64,000 bases of DNA from Candidatus Avelusimicrobium intestinale (GCA_902765225.1 CACWYV010000003.1:124001-188000), one strand, 5' to 3'. Shown: positions 15,133 through 23,318, counted from the stretch's first letter. Numbers and translations are program-made. The notes: generated from the letters alone by a model not told the origin.

Positions 15133-16761
15133 ATGGCAAAAATTAATTGTGCGATATATACTCGTAAATCTACGGAGCGCGGCTTGGAAATGGAGTTTAA
15201 CTCGCTCCAAAACCAAGAAGAAGCGTGCAAAGCTTATATTCTCTCACAAGCGTTTAACGGGTGGGAGTATTATAAAACCTTTGAGGATGGTGGAATTAGC
15301 GGCGGCACGATGGAGCGCCCCGGCTTGCAGGCGCTTTTGGAAGAAATTCGCGAGCGCAATATACAGGTGGTCGTCGTTTATAAAGTGGACCGTCTTTCGC
15401 GTTCTATATTTGATTTCCATAAAATGATGCAGGAGTTTGCCAAATATGAGTGCAACTTCGTATCTATAACCCAATCGTTTGATACGAGCAATTCTATGGG
15501 GAAACTCACGCTCAATATGCTTTTATCCTTTGCCCAGTTTGAACGCGAGGTATCTGCCGAGCGCGTGCGCGATAAAATCGCTGCCAGTAAGGCCAAAGGG
15601 CTGTGGATGGGCGGTACTCCACCGATTGGGTATGATGCCAATGAACGGCAGCTTATCGTAAACGATGGTGAGGCACAATTAGTGCGGCTGATTTTTCAAA
15701 AATATATTGAAACCGAGAATATGTTTGCGGTGGCTGATTATCTTAACGCACAGGGTATTTGTACGAAGAAATGGGTGGCACGGCGAAGTAAGCGCGAACA
15801 TGGTGGCGGACAGTTTTACAAAAGCAATATTCAACGCATTTTGACAAATCCGCTTTATATTGGGAAAATTGCACACTACGCCCAAAACAAAATATACGAT
15901 GGCAAACACGAAGGAATTATATCGCGTGATTTGTGGGATAAAGTTCAAGAACTTATTCGCCGTCGTATTAACGATCCAAATGCTTTTCTGCACTATAAAT
16001 GCCATAAAACAGTTTTGGCAGGTAAATTATACGACGAAAAGGGGCAGAATTTTCGGTTCACTTCGTCAAAAAAGCAAGGCAAAAAGTTCCTGTATTACTA
16101 CAACGGCGTGGGCGGGCATTATCTATCCGTGGAGCAGTTGGACAGATTTGTACTAAATATGCTCAAAACGGCAGATTTTGACGAGATAGAGCCATTGGCG
16201 GATATGAGTGCCATTACTGATACTCAATTGAGCGCGTGGATTACCAAAGCTACCTGCCAAACGGTAGGCAAGAAACATTATTTAACGGTGTTTTTGGATG
16301 AAAAACAGATAAAGACCGATTTGGGAAATTGTCCCAAAATGTCAGGGCAGGTGGATGCCAAGCCACTTAAAATAGAACGCATAGAAGATACAATTTATCT
16401 GCGGAATAGTTTTATGGTGGATAATATTTCATCTGTGCGGCTACGGAATGGGAGGGCCCGAAATATTTTAACCGTAAGGCAACTCAATGAGAGTTTAGTG
16501 CGTGCCTTGGCGCGTGGTTGGCAACTTAAAAAGAGGATGGAGCAAGGAGTCATTATCCGGGAGTTAGAAAAAGAAATGCACATGACCAAACGTACGATTA
16601 CGCGGTATATTAACTTATGTTACTTATCCCCACATATTGTGGGGGATATCTTGGAATATAAGAATCCGGACAATTTAACATTGCGGGAGCTTATGAATTT
16701 GGCAGAAGGCCAAGTGGATTTTGAGAGGCAAGAAAAGGTATGGCACAAGCAGCGTATATGA
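15133..16761 (+). CDS. Large serine recombinase (element integrase)
   Basis: The N-terminal resolvase domain has the nucleophile S13 in YTRKSTERG and the conserved arginines in YKVDRLSRS and FEREVSAERVRDKI. A recombinase domain follows (GGTPPIGYD to about residue 270). The usual zinc-ribbon cysteines are missing: LAGKLYDEKGQNFRF replaces the C-x2-C pattern, a subtype often found with DUF2924 partners. The C-terminal part contains HTH-like segments (REL.KEMHMTKRTITRYI). It should integrate and excise the element through short att sites. RBS AGGAGAA is well placed. Confidence 0.92.
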   Translation: MAKINCAIYTRKSTERGLEMEFNSLQNQEEACKAYILSQAFNGWEYYKTFEDGGISGGTMERPGLQALLEEIRERNIQVVVVYKVDRLSRSIFDFHKMMQEFAKYECNFVSITQSFDTSNSMGKLTLNMLLSFAQFEREVSAERVRDKIAASKAKGLWMGGTPPIGYDANERQLIVNDGEAQLVRLIFQKYIETENMFAVADYLNAQGICTKKWVARRSKREHGGGQFYKSNIQRILTNPLYIGKIAHYAQNKIYDGKHEGIISRDLWDKVQELIRRRINDPNAFLHYKCHKTVLAGKLYDEKGQNFRFTSSKKQGKKFLYYYNGVGGHYLSVEQLDRFVLNMLKTADFDEIEPLADMSAITDTQLSAWITKATCQTVGKKHYLTVFLDEKQIKTDLGNCPKMSGQVDAKPLKIERIEDTIYLRNSFMVDNISSVRLRNGRARNILTVRQLNESLVRALARGWQLKKRMEQGVIIRELEKEMHMTKRTITRYINLCYLSPHIVGDILEYKNPDNLTLRELMNLAEGQVDFERQEKVWHKQRI

Positions 16762-16773
16762 CATAGTAATATA

Positions 16774-16809
16774 GAAAAAATCGATTTTTTCCACTCGAAA
16801 TGTTATACT
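16774..16809 (+). promoter_or_regulatory. 18-bp palindrome overlapping a promoter, possible leaderless start
   Basis: GAAAAAATCGATTTTTTC (16774-16791) is a perfect palindrome. TCGATT within it (16781-16786) is 17 bp from TATACT (16804-16809), and the ATG follows at 16817 with no ribosome site, so the transcript could be leaderless. The palindrome could be an operator, or a weak terminator for the recombinase. Confidence 0.45.
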
Positions 16810-16816
16810 AAAAGAT

Positions 16817-18784
16817 ATGATAGCCAATGTTCAAAGAGTAATCAAAAATTTGAAAGAAATTTCTTTCATGCAGCCCATTTATGAAGCTGTAAATAATGCG
16901 TTGGAAGCTTCAGCTAGTGAAATAAAAGTCCATTTTCATACCACAACAACGATGTTTTCAGAGAAAGAAGTAAAAAAATATGTCATTGGTGTTACTGTCG
17001 AAGATAATGGGGAAGGATTTAGCAAAGATAATATCATTTCTTTCTGTGAATATTTAACTGATAAAAAAGCTGCATTGGGGTGTAAGGGGATAGGGCGTTT
17101 TACTTGGTTAAAAGTATTTCAATATGCTCTTATATCAAGTGAAATTAAAGAACCCCAAGGGCATTCTTCTATCCAATTTAAATTTGATGCTAATTTTACG
17201 GATATATTGCCTAGTCAATTAGAAAAGAAGAGAGTTTTTGATGATAAGCCTTTAACCGAAAATAAAACTCTGATCCAATTGGAAAATATATCAAAGAAGT
17301 ATTTTGATGTAAGTAGAAAAGAGCAATGTGTTCCAGAAGCTAATTTATTTGAATTAACAGAACACATTCGTTTGCATTTACTTCCTAATCTCATTTTGCG
17401 CAAGCAAGCGGGGAAGAAATTTACTATAGTCCTCACAATGGATGATAGTGACGATAGCCAAATTATTAGTAATACGTCGATTGTGGAATTGCAGAAAAAA
17501 GAATTTCTAGTAGATGTTGAAATCGGCGATAGCAAGGAACAAGTGCCATTCAATTTGTTTATGAGTATTACCAAAGATGGGAAAGGGCGTTCTGATAATT
17601 ATTTCTGTGCCCACAATAGAACGGTTACAAAATTTGAGGATGAAGGCATTAAGATAACTGTTCCCAATCAGGATTCCTCTGTTTTTTTATTGACTTCAAC
17701 TTATTTAGATGATCGGGTAAATCAAGAACGAAACGGTTTTGATAATATTAAACCTAGATCTTCTGATTTGGCTAGTCCGTTATCTTGGGAAGGAATTAAA
17801 CGGCCTTTAATCACTAATATTGCTGATGAAATTGATAAGTTATATCCTGATATGAAGAAATGGAATGCAACCACTCTAGAACATTTAGTCCAGGAACATC
17901 CTCACTTAGCAAAATATTTACGTAATGAAGAGAAAAATCTTGGAGTTTTGAATACTGAAGAAATTTTAAAACGATCGAAAAAACATTATGAGGATGATAA
18001 GGACAGAATCGAAAAAAATTTTTTACAAGCATTGGAGCGTAATAAAGTGGATAGCGCTTCGTTTAAAGAAGCTATCTCTGATATACAAGAGATGTCAACG
18101 TTTGAATTGGCCCGTTATGTCATGTATAGACAAAATATTATCAAAGCACTAAAAAAGATATCCGAAGAAACTGAGGGAAAGGAAGAGAAGTTGCACTCTC
18201 TATTTATGCAGATGATAAAATCTGCTAAGAGTGGCAATTACTTGGATTCCAATTTGTGGTTGTTTGACGATAAATATATGACATATGACTATGTTGCTAG
18301 CGACTGTAGTATTAAGCGGATTTTCGAGGAAATGAAACAAGAATCCCCTAGATCGTTTGGAGGAAGAGAACCGGATTTAGTTATTTTTTACTCGACTTCT
18401 CAAGAGAAAGAAAGGAAAGATTTGGTCGTAGTGGAATTTAAAAAACCGCAAGCAACCCGACAAGAAAAAGATATTTCTATTACTGAAATTACGAATAACG
18501 TTGCTATTTTTAAACGGCATATACCTAATTTGGGACAAGTTTGGAATTATATTGTAACTACAATAGACGATTCTTTTATGGAAACCCTACGCAATCAGGA
18601 TTTCCAACCCTTATTTGCTCCGGGTAAAGATAAGGAAAGAATATTTTATAAATATTACAGAAATCTTGAAGCTCACTGTTATGCTGTTTCCATCGAAGCG
18701 ATTATTCATAATTCAAATCTTCGCAACAAGACATTTTTAAATATTTTAACAGGAAAAGAGCTCGGTCATAATGAAAAAATTTAA
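16817..18784 (+). CDS. GHKL (MORC-like) ATPase with C-terminal nuclease-like domain
   Basis: 655 residues. The N terminus is a GHKL/HSP90-type ATPase: N box EAVNNALEASAS (E23, N27), DNGEGF with D63, and the lid glycines in GCKGIGRFTWL near residues 92-104. A helical, charged middle (about 330-480) resembles a linker or stalk. Near residues 510-560, REPDLVIF followed by DLVVVEFKKP fits the D-xn-E-x-K core of a PD-(D/E)XK nuclease. ATP-gated clamp plus nuclease is a layout seen in several prokaryotic defence systems. It is A+T-rich, single, and directly downstream of an integrase. Motifs are clear in the ATPase, tentative in the nuclease. Confidence 0.7.
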   Translation: MIANVQRVIKNLKEISFMQPIYEAVNNALEASASEIKVHFHTTTTMFSEKEVKKYVIGVTVEDNGEGFSKDNIISFCEYLTDKKAALGCKGIGRFTWLKVFQYALISSEIKEPQGHSSIQFKFDANFTDILPSQLEKKRVFDDKPLTENKTLIQLENISKKYFDVSRKEQCVPEANLFELTEHIRLHLLPNLILRKQAGKKFTIVLTMDDSDDSQIISNTSIVELQKKEFLVDVEIGDSKEQVPFNLFMSITKDGKGRSDNYFCAHNRTVTKFEDEGIKITVPNQDSSVFLLTSTYLDDRVNQERNGFDNIKPRSSDLASPLSWEGIKRPLITNIADEIDKLYPDMKKWNATTLEHLVQEHPHLAKYLRNEEKNLGVLNTEEILKRSKKHYEDDKDRIEKNFLQALERNKVDSASFKEAISDIQEMSTFELARYVMYRQNIIKALKKISEETEGKEEKLHSLFMQMIKSAKSGNYLDSNLWLFDDKYMTYDYVASDCSIKRIFEEMKQESPRSFGGREPDLVIFYSTSQEKERKDLVVVEFKKPQATRQEKDISITEITNNVAIFKRHIPNLGQVWNYIVTTIDDSFMETLRNQDFQPLFAPGKDKERIFYKYYRNLEAHCYAVSIEAIIHNSNLRNKTFLNILTGKELGHNEKI

Positions 18785-18814
18785 ATTTGGATCCTGAAAA
18801 ATTTGCAGTTAGAG

Positions 18815-18839
18815 AAAAAGGCCCAAAATAGGCCTTTTT
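18815..18839. terminator. Terminator after the GHKL gene
   Basis: Stem AAAAAGGCC (18815-18823) with GGCCTTTTT (18831-18839), loop CAAAATA; works in both directions. Confidence 0.85.
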
Positions 18840-18923
18840 TGCGCCCATCTAAAAGCACTCTAGGACCTGCATGGATAAAAACAGCTATATTTTCCCGACG
18901 AGCGTAGGAGAAATAGGCCAACA

Positions 18924-18953
18924 AAAAAGGCACCTTCTGCAAGGTGCCTTTTT
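18924..18953 (-). terminator. Terminator downstream of a tRNA remnant
   Basis: Perfect 13-bp stem (18924-18936 with 18941-18953), loop of four. On the minus strand it follows immediately after a tRNA 3' end with CCA, as expected for the original tRNA's terminator. Confidence 0.85.
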
Positions 18954-18956
18954 AAA

Positions 18957-18998
18957 TGGTGGTCCGCGTGAGACTTGAACCTGTGACCTTCTGGATTT
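18957..18998 (-). pseudogene. tRNA 3'-end fragment (attachment-site scar)
   Basis: Minus strand reads into GGTCACAGGTTCAAGTCTC, then GCGGACC and ACCA: variable loop, T arm, acceptor 3' strand, discriminator and CCA of a tRNA. No matching 5' half (GGTCCGC) occurs upstream on that strand. The 21 bp at 18972-18992 recur exactly at 20174-20194. tRNA 3' ends are classic integration sites, so this is probably one boundary of an element. Confidence 0.7.
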
Positions 18999-19174
18999 TT
19001 CTCTCGTGTGAGGGATGTTGTGGGGGCAAATTCGCCTAACGTGGGCTTTATAGAGCCGGGTAGGTATAGGTACCCGCAGAAAAACCCACAGAGACAAATG
19101 TTAAGAATAACCTATTAATTCCCCGAAGATAAATTGTTGCCATGTTAAGATTAAATGTGGAGCAACTTTTTCCG

Positions 19175-19242
19175 TTATCGGCAAAATATAATTGTTTATT
19201 TATAAAATATTACTTGATTTATTGCCGATAATCGGTTATACT
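19175..19242 (+). promoter_or_regulatory. Fic-2 promoter with overlapping inverted-repeat operator
   Basis: -35 TTGATT (19214-19219), 17-bp spacer, -10 TATACT (19237-19242). TTATCGGCAA (19175-19184) and TTGCCGATAA (19222-19231) span 57 bp, exactly as at the first Fic gene, with the right arm in the spacer. Confidence 0.8.
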
Positions 19243-19262
19243 AGTAGTAACAGGAGAGGGTT

Positions 19263-20153
19263 ATGGAATATATCTCGGCAGTACAAGCAGCTAAAAAGTG
19301 GAAAATTTCGGAGCGGAGCGTGCGTAATTATTGTGCGCATGGCCGTATTGCGGGGGCTTTTTTAACCGGCAAGACATGGAATATCCCGTCGGAGGCCTCT
19401 AAACCTATGCGTAAGCCCAAACAAAGCAAGCACGCTAATACCTTACTTAATATATTAAAAGCCGAGCAATCTTCCAAACAACATGGCGGTATTTATCATA
19501 AGATACAAATTGACCTTACTTATAATTCCAACCATATAGAAGGCAGCCAACTTACCCATGACCAAACTCGTTATATTTTTGAAACAAACACGATTGGAGT
19601 GGAAGATAATACCGTAAAGGTAGATGATATTGTAGAAACCGCTAACCACTTTAAATGTATTGATATGATTATTGATAACGCCAACTATAAACCCAGTGAA
19701 CATTTTCTAAAAGAATTACACGGTGTGCTTAAAAACGGGACTTCGGATAGTCGCAAGGCCTGGTTTGCGGTAGGGGATTATAAACGCAAACCCAATGAAG
19801 TAGGGGGACACGCCACTGTCAGTCCGGAACAGGTAGCGGCTAAAATGAAGACCTTGCTAGCCAAGTACAACCGCAAAAATAAACATACGTTTGAGGAACT
19901 ATTAGATTTCCATTACCAGTTTGAAGCCATTCACCCTTTTCAAGATGGAAACGGACGTATCGGTCGGCTGATACTGTTTAAGGAGTGTTTGCGTAATAAT
20001 ATCGTTCCATTTATCATTACGGACAAGATAAAGATGTTCTATTATAAAGGACTTAATGAGTGGCCGAAAAATCACGAACGCTTAATTGATACCTGTTTGG
20101 CCGCACAAGACCAGATGAAAGCTGTGCTGGATTATTTTAAGATTACCTATTAA
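19263..20153 (+). CDS. HTH-Fic protein (copy 2)
   Basis: Same architecture and length as the protein at 5401: HTH at about 4-45, inhibitory motif SNHIEG at 89-94, catalytic HPFQDGNGRIGR at 224-235, all intact. Differences cluster in the first 70 residues and in positions 113-155; the last 75 residues are almost unchanged, suggesting selection on the catalytic half and perhaps drift of partner contacts. RBS CAGGAGAGGG is strong. There is no WYL gene behind it; a tRNA 3'-end repeat lies on each side. It could cross-regulate the first copy, because both operators share the same arms. Confidence 0.9.
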   Translation: MEYISAVQAAKKWKISERSVRNYCAHGRIAGAFLTGKTWNIPSEASKPMRKPKQSKHANTLLNILKAEQSSKQHGGIYHKIQIDLTYNSNHIEGSQLTHDQTRYIFETNTIGVEDNTVKVDDIVETANHFKCIDMIIDNANYKPSEHFLKELHGVLKNGTSDSRKAWFAVGDYKRKPNEVGGHATVSPEQVAAKMKTLLAKYNRKNKHTFEELLDFHYQFEAIHPFQDGNGRIGRLILFKECLRNNIVPFIITDKIKMFYYKGLNEWPKNHERLIDTCLAAQDQMKAVLDYFKITY

Positions 20154-20173
20154 AACAGTTTAATACCGCGCAG

Positions 20174-20194
20174 GACTTGAACCTGTGACCTTCT
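20174..20194 (-). repeat. Right copy of the 21-bp tRNA 3'-end direct repeat
   Basis: Identical to 18972-18992 over 21 bp (core ACTTGAACCTGTGACCTT), with flanks that diverge at once on both sides. It lies 20 bases after the Fic-2 stop and marks the probable right end of the Fic cassette. Confidence 0.7.
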
Positions 20195-20367
20195 ATGTGT
20201 TGCTAAAAAAAGTAAATTTTGAAAAGTGGATCTTGCGGTTTTTGCCGTTAGAGAACTGGGGCTGAATTATCCGTATTTTTCACAAGGGATAAAGTACTCT
20301 AAGACGGAGAAGGATAGAAAGTTAAAACTTTCCTCGTCGGAAAAAGATACAAACAAACACAAAAAAA

Positions 20368-20388
20368 TCCCCGTTCTATCGACGGGGA
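20368..20388 (-). terminator. Terminator of tRNA-Val
   Basis: Stem TCCCCGT (20368-20374) with ACGGGGA (20382-20388); on the minus strand it ends in a T run. The rest of the gap between Fic-2 and 20524 (about 20195-20365) shows no gene. Confidence 0.8.
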
Positions 20389-20397
20389 AAATCAATT

Positions 20398-20470
20398 TGG
20401 ACCGGAAGGGACTCGAACCCCTGACCTCCTGCGTGTAAAGCAGGCGCTCTACCAACTAAGCTACCGATCC
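20398..20470 (-). tRNA. tRNA-Val (anticodon TAC)
   Basis: Cloverleaf readable by eye on the minus strand: acceptor GGATCGG/CCGGTCC with one wobble, D arm with GGTAGAGC, anticodon stem CCTGC/GCAGG around loop TTTACAC (anticodon TAC, reads GUA/GUG), T loop TTCGAGT, discriminator A. CCA is not encoded. It closes the accessory island on the right. Confidence 0.95.
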
Positions 20471-20523
20471 GTAAATATACTTTATTATATCAAATTCTGA
20501 TTAGCTACTTCAACCGGCTGTCA

Positions 20524-21048
20524 CTACTTTTGTTTGTGTTCCAAGCTCGGTCCGCAGGTGCACTCTGCAGGCACTTCAGGCGTAGTACGGGCCCATTCCT
20601 CTTCTTCGGCTCCCCATTTGGCGCGCACCTCTTCCGGTAGTTTATAAAGCAAACTAACGCACTTGGCCGATACGGTTCCGTCCGGTAAAATGATTTCTCC
20701 TTCTACTTGCGCACGTGACCCGCTGTTACGTATCACCCGTCCTACTGCACGCAACGGTGTGTGCGTAGGAGTGTTGTGTTTGTAGGTTACTTCCATCTTC
20801 AAGGTAACCATTAAGTTGTTAAAATCGTTACTGAGCAAAATTGCCCGACCGGAGGTTTCATCTAAAATGGTCGCCACAATCCCACCGTGCACGGTGCCCG
20901 GGTAAGAAGCATAATCGTCCCCTAGTGTAAAGGATGTTTCCACTTGTTTGTTTTCATAGTCATTGAACCACTCCAAGTGCAGCCCGAACGGATTGTTTTT
21001 CCCACAGGCAAAACAATTAAGCGAAGTAGGTTGGCGTAATTTCTTCAT
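20524..21048 (-). CDS. PaaI-like hotdog-fold thioesterase
   Basis: 174 residues with a 4HBT hotdog domain from about 45 to 130. GTVHGGIVATILDETSG carries the HGG active-site loop and the following long helix, as in acyl-CoA thioesterases of the PaaI/YiiD type. The N-terminal CFACGKNNPFGLHL is the common leader of this subgroup. A Cys pair near the C-terminal end (CTCG) is unusual. It stands alone, divergent from the CYTH gene with a 43-base gap. Substrate cannot be told from sequence. Confidence 0.8.
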   Translation of the reverse strand: MKKLRQPTSLNCFACGKNNPFGLHLEWFNDYENKQVETSFTLGDDYASYPGTVHGGIVATILDETSGRAILLSNDFNNLMVTLKMEVTYKHNTPTHTPLRAVGRVIRNSGSRAQVEGEIILPDGTVSAKCVSLLYKLPEEVRAKWGAEEEEWARTTPEVPAECTCGPSLEHKQK

Positions 21049-21091
21049 AAATCCTCCTACCTATATTATACTTTTTTGCTAAACTTAATTT

Positions 21092-21721
21092 ATGAAGCAT
21101 ACTGAGATTGAATTTAAATGGGATGCCAATTCCCTGCGGGCGTTTGGTAAGATGAACCGGGCTTTGCACGCCACCGGAGCTTCGGTTGGGAGTGCCCAAC
21201 TGTGGCGCATTACGGATACTTATTTGGATACACCCACGCGTGATTTTGAAAAACAACACATTGCTTTTCGGGTACGATGCGTACGGGATAGTTGGGAAGC
21301 TACCTTCAAAACCCGTACGGAAATCAAACGCGGGAAGGCCGTCCGGCGGGAGGAAACGTGTCAACTGACTGAGGCGCATAATTTGGCCCAGGCCTTGCAG
21401 ATTCTCCGTCGGAAAAAAACGTGGAAAAACCTTCCGGTAGCCAATTTAACTCCTTTGTTTACGCTTAAAAATAGCCGTCGGACATGGACCGTGACGGAGG
21501 GAAAACTGCGGGCCGAGTTGGCATTTGATACGTGCGAGATTAGCGTGTGCGGCCGCCGTGTTTTTTTTAAAGAAATTGAATTGGAACTCCAGCACGGATC
21601 TGTTGCCACTTTTGAAGAATTGACTGCCCGATTGACAGAAAAAAGCGGACTGGAACCGGCGCGGATTTCAAAAGTAAAAACAGCATTATTATTGCGCAAA
21701 CTGTGGAGGGGAAAGAAATGA
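21092..21721 (+). CDS. CYTH-domain protein (triphosphate tunnel enzyme)
   Basis: It begins MKHTEIEFKW, with the E-x-E-x-K signature that coordinates metal and triphosphate in the tunnel. Alternating charged strands follow (FRVRCVRDSWEATFKTR, EIKRGKAVRREE, FFKEIELELQHG). CYTH members are inorganic triphosphatases, thiamine-triphosphatases or class IV adenylate cyclases; length (209) and the absence of a CHAD domain favour a small triphosphatase. It overlaps the downstream membrane-protein gene by four bases. Confidence 0.8.
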   Translation: MKHTEIEFKWDANSLRAFGKMNRALHATGASVGSAQLWRITDTYLDTPTRDFEKQHIAFRVRCVRDSWEATFKTRTEIKRGKAVRREETCQLTEAHNLAQALQILRRKKTWKNLPVANLTPLFTLKNSRRTWTVTEGKLRAELAFDTCEISVCGRRVFFKEIELELQHGSVATFEELTARLTEKSGLEPARISKVKTALLLRKLWRGKK

Positions 21722-22134
21722 CAGCGGTGGCCGCATTGCTGGCAAGTTTAATCGCTCCCGGGGTAGGACATGCCTTGACGGGGAATTACGTCCAGGCCGC
21801 GGTGTTGGGCGGGCTGTTTGCTTTGGGAAAAAATGCGTTACTGCCGCTTAGTTTGCGCGTGTTTCGGGTGGAGTCTTTGCGTAACACATTGAAGTTTTTT
21901 TATGCATGCAACTGGTGTTATATTGCACTTATTTTTTATGCGGCTATCAGTGCATTTTGGCAAGGGTTGCATGCAAACGCATGGCATGTTTGGAGTGCAT
22001 TGTTGTATGCGGTGGCGATAATCTCTGTGTACAAAAAGACAAAGAGTAAAATTATTTTTACTTTTCTTTGCGGGCGCAGCGGCGTGTATGAGTGGCTGCA
22101 GAAAATGCATCAATCTGCGACGGAGAGAAAATAA
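21718..22134 (+). CDS. Small hypothetical membrane protein
   Basis: 138 residues. The ATG at 21718 is preferred over the GTG at 21703 because GGAGGGGA lies between them as its ribosome site. Three to four hydrophobic segments (AALLASLIAPGVGHAL, AAVLGGLFALG, WCYIALIFYAAISAFW, ALLYAVAIISVY). The first contains a glycine-rich GVGHALTGNY motif like those of small DUF-type inner membrane proteins. Coupled to the CYTH gene by an ATGA overlap. Function unknown. Confidence 0.6.
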   Translation: MTAVAALLASLIAPGVGHALTGNYVQAAVLGGLFALGKNALLPLSLRVFRVESLRNTLKFFYACNWCYIALIFYAAISAFWQGLHANAWHVWSALLYAVAIISVYKKTKSKIIFTFLCGRSGVYEWLQKMHQSATERK

Positions 22135-22206
22135 TTTTGGAGTGATAGGACGGTAGGAAAACGGACTTGATTTTGAACACAAAATTTTTTTATGACGAGA
22201 AAATAG

Positions 22207-22235
22207 TTGATTTTTTAAAATATTTGTGCTATTAT
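22207..22235 (+). promoter_or_regulatory. Strong promoter of the H1-like gene
   Basis: TTGATT (22207-22212), 17-bp spacer, TATTAT (22230-22235), in an A+T-rich stretch, followed by TTAGGAGAAC as ribosome site. Confidence 0.65.
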
Positions 22236-22273
22236 TTTTATGAGGTTAAAACTAATTGTCTTAGGAGAACAAC

Positions 22274-22489
22274 ATGGCTGTTAAAAAAACCGTGAAAAAA
22301 GTAACCAAAAAAGTAGCCGCTAAAAAACCGGCTAAAAAAGCCTGCGCTAAAAAAACTTGCAAAAAGGCTTGCGCTAAAAAAGTAACCGTCAAGAAAGCAG
22401 CTGTTAAGAAAACGGCGAAAAAAGTAGCTAAGAAACCGGCAAAAAAAGTAGCTAAAAAACCGGCGAAAAAAGTAGCAAAAAAGAAATAA
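22274..22489 (+). CDS. Histone H1-like lysine/alanine-rich DNA-binding protein
   Basis: 71 residues, almost entirely Lys, Ala, Val, Pro and Thr in repeats of the type KKVAKKPA, like the C-terminal tail of eukaryotic H1 and bacterial Hc1/AlgP-type proteins. It should bind DNA non-specifically and compact the nucleoid. Three cysteines in the first half (KKACAKKTCKKACAKK) are unusual and could allow disulfide cross-linking or metal binding. Strong own promoter and terminator imply abundant, independent expression. The tail of ribosomal protein S2 in this window is built the same way. Confidence 0.8.
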   Translation: MAVKKTVKKVTKKVAAKKPAKKACAKKTCKKACAKKVTVKKAAVKKTAKKVAKKPAKKVAKKPAKKVAKKK

Positions 22490-22505
22490 TTTAGTGCCGA
22501 AACAA

Positions 22506-22540
22506 AAATCCCGTCCGTTAAAAAACGGACGGGATTTTTT
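22506..22540 (+). terminator. Terminator of the H1-like gene
   Basis: Perfect 14-bp stem (22506-22519 with 22524-22537), AAAA loop, T run. The opposite strand also ends in T residues. Confidence 0.92.
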
Positions 22541-22630
22541 TCTCCTGGAGGGGTATGAGGCCCATAGTCCAACGGAACTATTGGGAAAACTGTTCCGCGG
22601 TTTACCGAAAATGATATACTATTATAGACT

Positions 22631-23302
22631 ATGTTAGTATTACTCGTTATCCCTATTTTATTTTTTATTATCCCGGTAATAGTAAAAAAAGGTACGCGCG
22701 GTGAATATAAAGCGCACTATTTGGGGTTAGGTTGGTTTTTGTTCCTATCGGCGGTGATGATTGTATTGGAATACAAATGGTTAGCCGAAGGGGTCCCTTT
22801 GTCTTCCTTTTTCCCGCGTTATCCGGTGATCAGTTTATTGGTTTTGATTGGCCTTTGGTTACTTTCGGCGTTTACGTTTACGACAAAAACCGATGTAAAA
22901 ATTTGCAATGAAATTGATGATTTATATGAACAGGCCTTCTTCCAAAATGACGATGATGCCTTGTGGAAGCTAGTTTGCCGGTATAAGGAAGGCAAGGAAA
23001 ATGCCTTTTTTAAAAATCATAAAAATCAAGCCTACGAAGTTTTTAAAGGGCACCAGCGTTGGTTACAACTGGCCGAATTGGAAGGGAAAGATTCGGAATA
23101 TGGTCCTGTACTGGAAGATTATTATTGGTTGGGCCGTATGTATGAGGAAGGATTTGTAGGCGATCCGGATTTTGCACAAGCCAAATCATACTATGAAAAA
23201 GCCCTGGATACTACCACCTGTAATTGTGGCCGGCGGCGTCATTATTGGGCGTTGTGCCAGGAAATTAAAAGACGTTTGGACTATTTGGAAAAATTAAGTT
23301 AA
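22631..23302 (+). CDS. Membrane protein with Sel1/TPR-like C-terminal repeat
   Basis: Three hydrophobic segments lie in the first 90 residues (LVLLVIPILFFIIPVIV, LGWFLFLSAVMIVLEY, VISLLVLIGLWLLSAF). The soluble part then contains one clear Sel1-like unit (YWLGRMYEEGFVGDPDFAQAKSYYEKALD), suggesting a short helical repeat scaffold on the cytosolic face. It has its own terminator. No enzyme motif is visible; a protein-interaction role is likely. Confidence 0.65.
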   Translation: MLVLLVIPILFFIIPVIVKKGTRGEYKAHYLGLGWFLFLSAVMIVLEYKWLAEGVPLSSFFPRYPVISLLVLIGLWLLSAFTFTTKTDVKICNEIDDLYEQAFFQNDDDALWKLVCRYKEGKENAFFKNHKNQAYEVFKGHQRWLQLAELEGKDSEYGPVLEDYYWLGRMYEEGFVGDPDFAQAKSYYEKALDTTTCNCGRRRHYWALCQEIKRRLDYLEKLS

Positions 23303-23318
23303 TGTTTGTTCAATGAAA

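Noticed and set aside
20226-20438. A possible 70-residue protein between Fic-2 and tRNA-Val
   Set aside because: It reads through the tRNA terminator and into the tRNA gene; no ribosome site.
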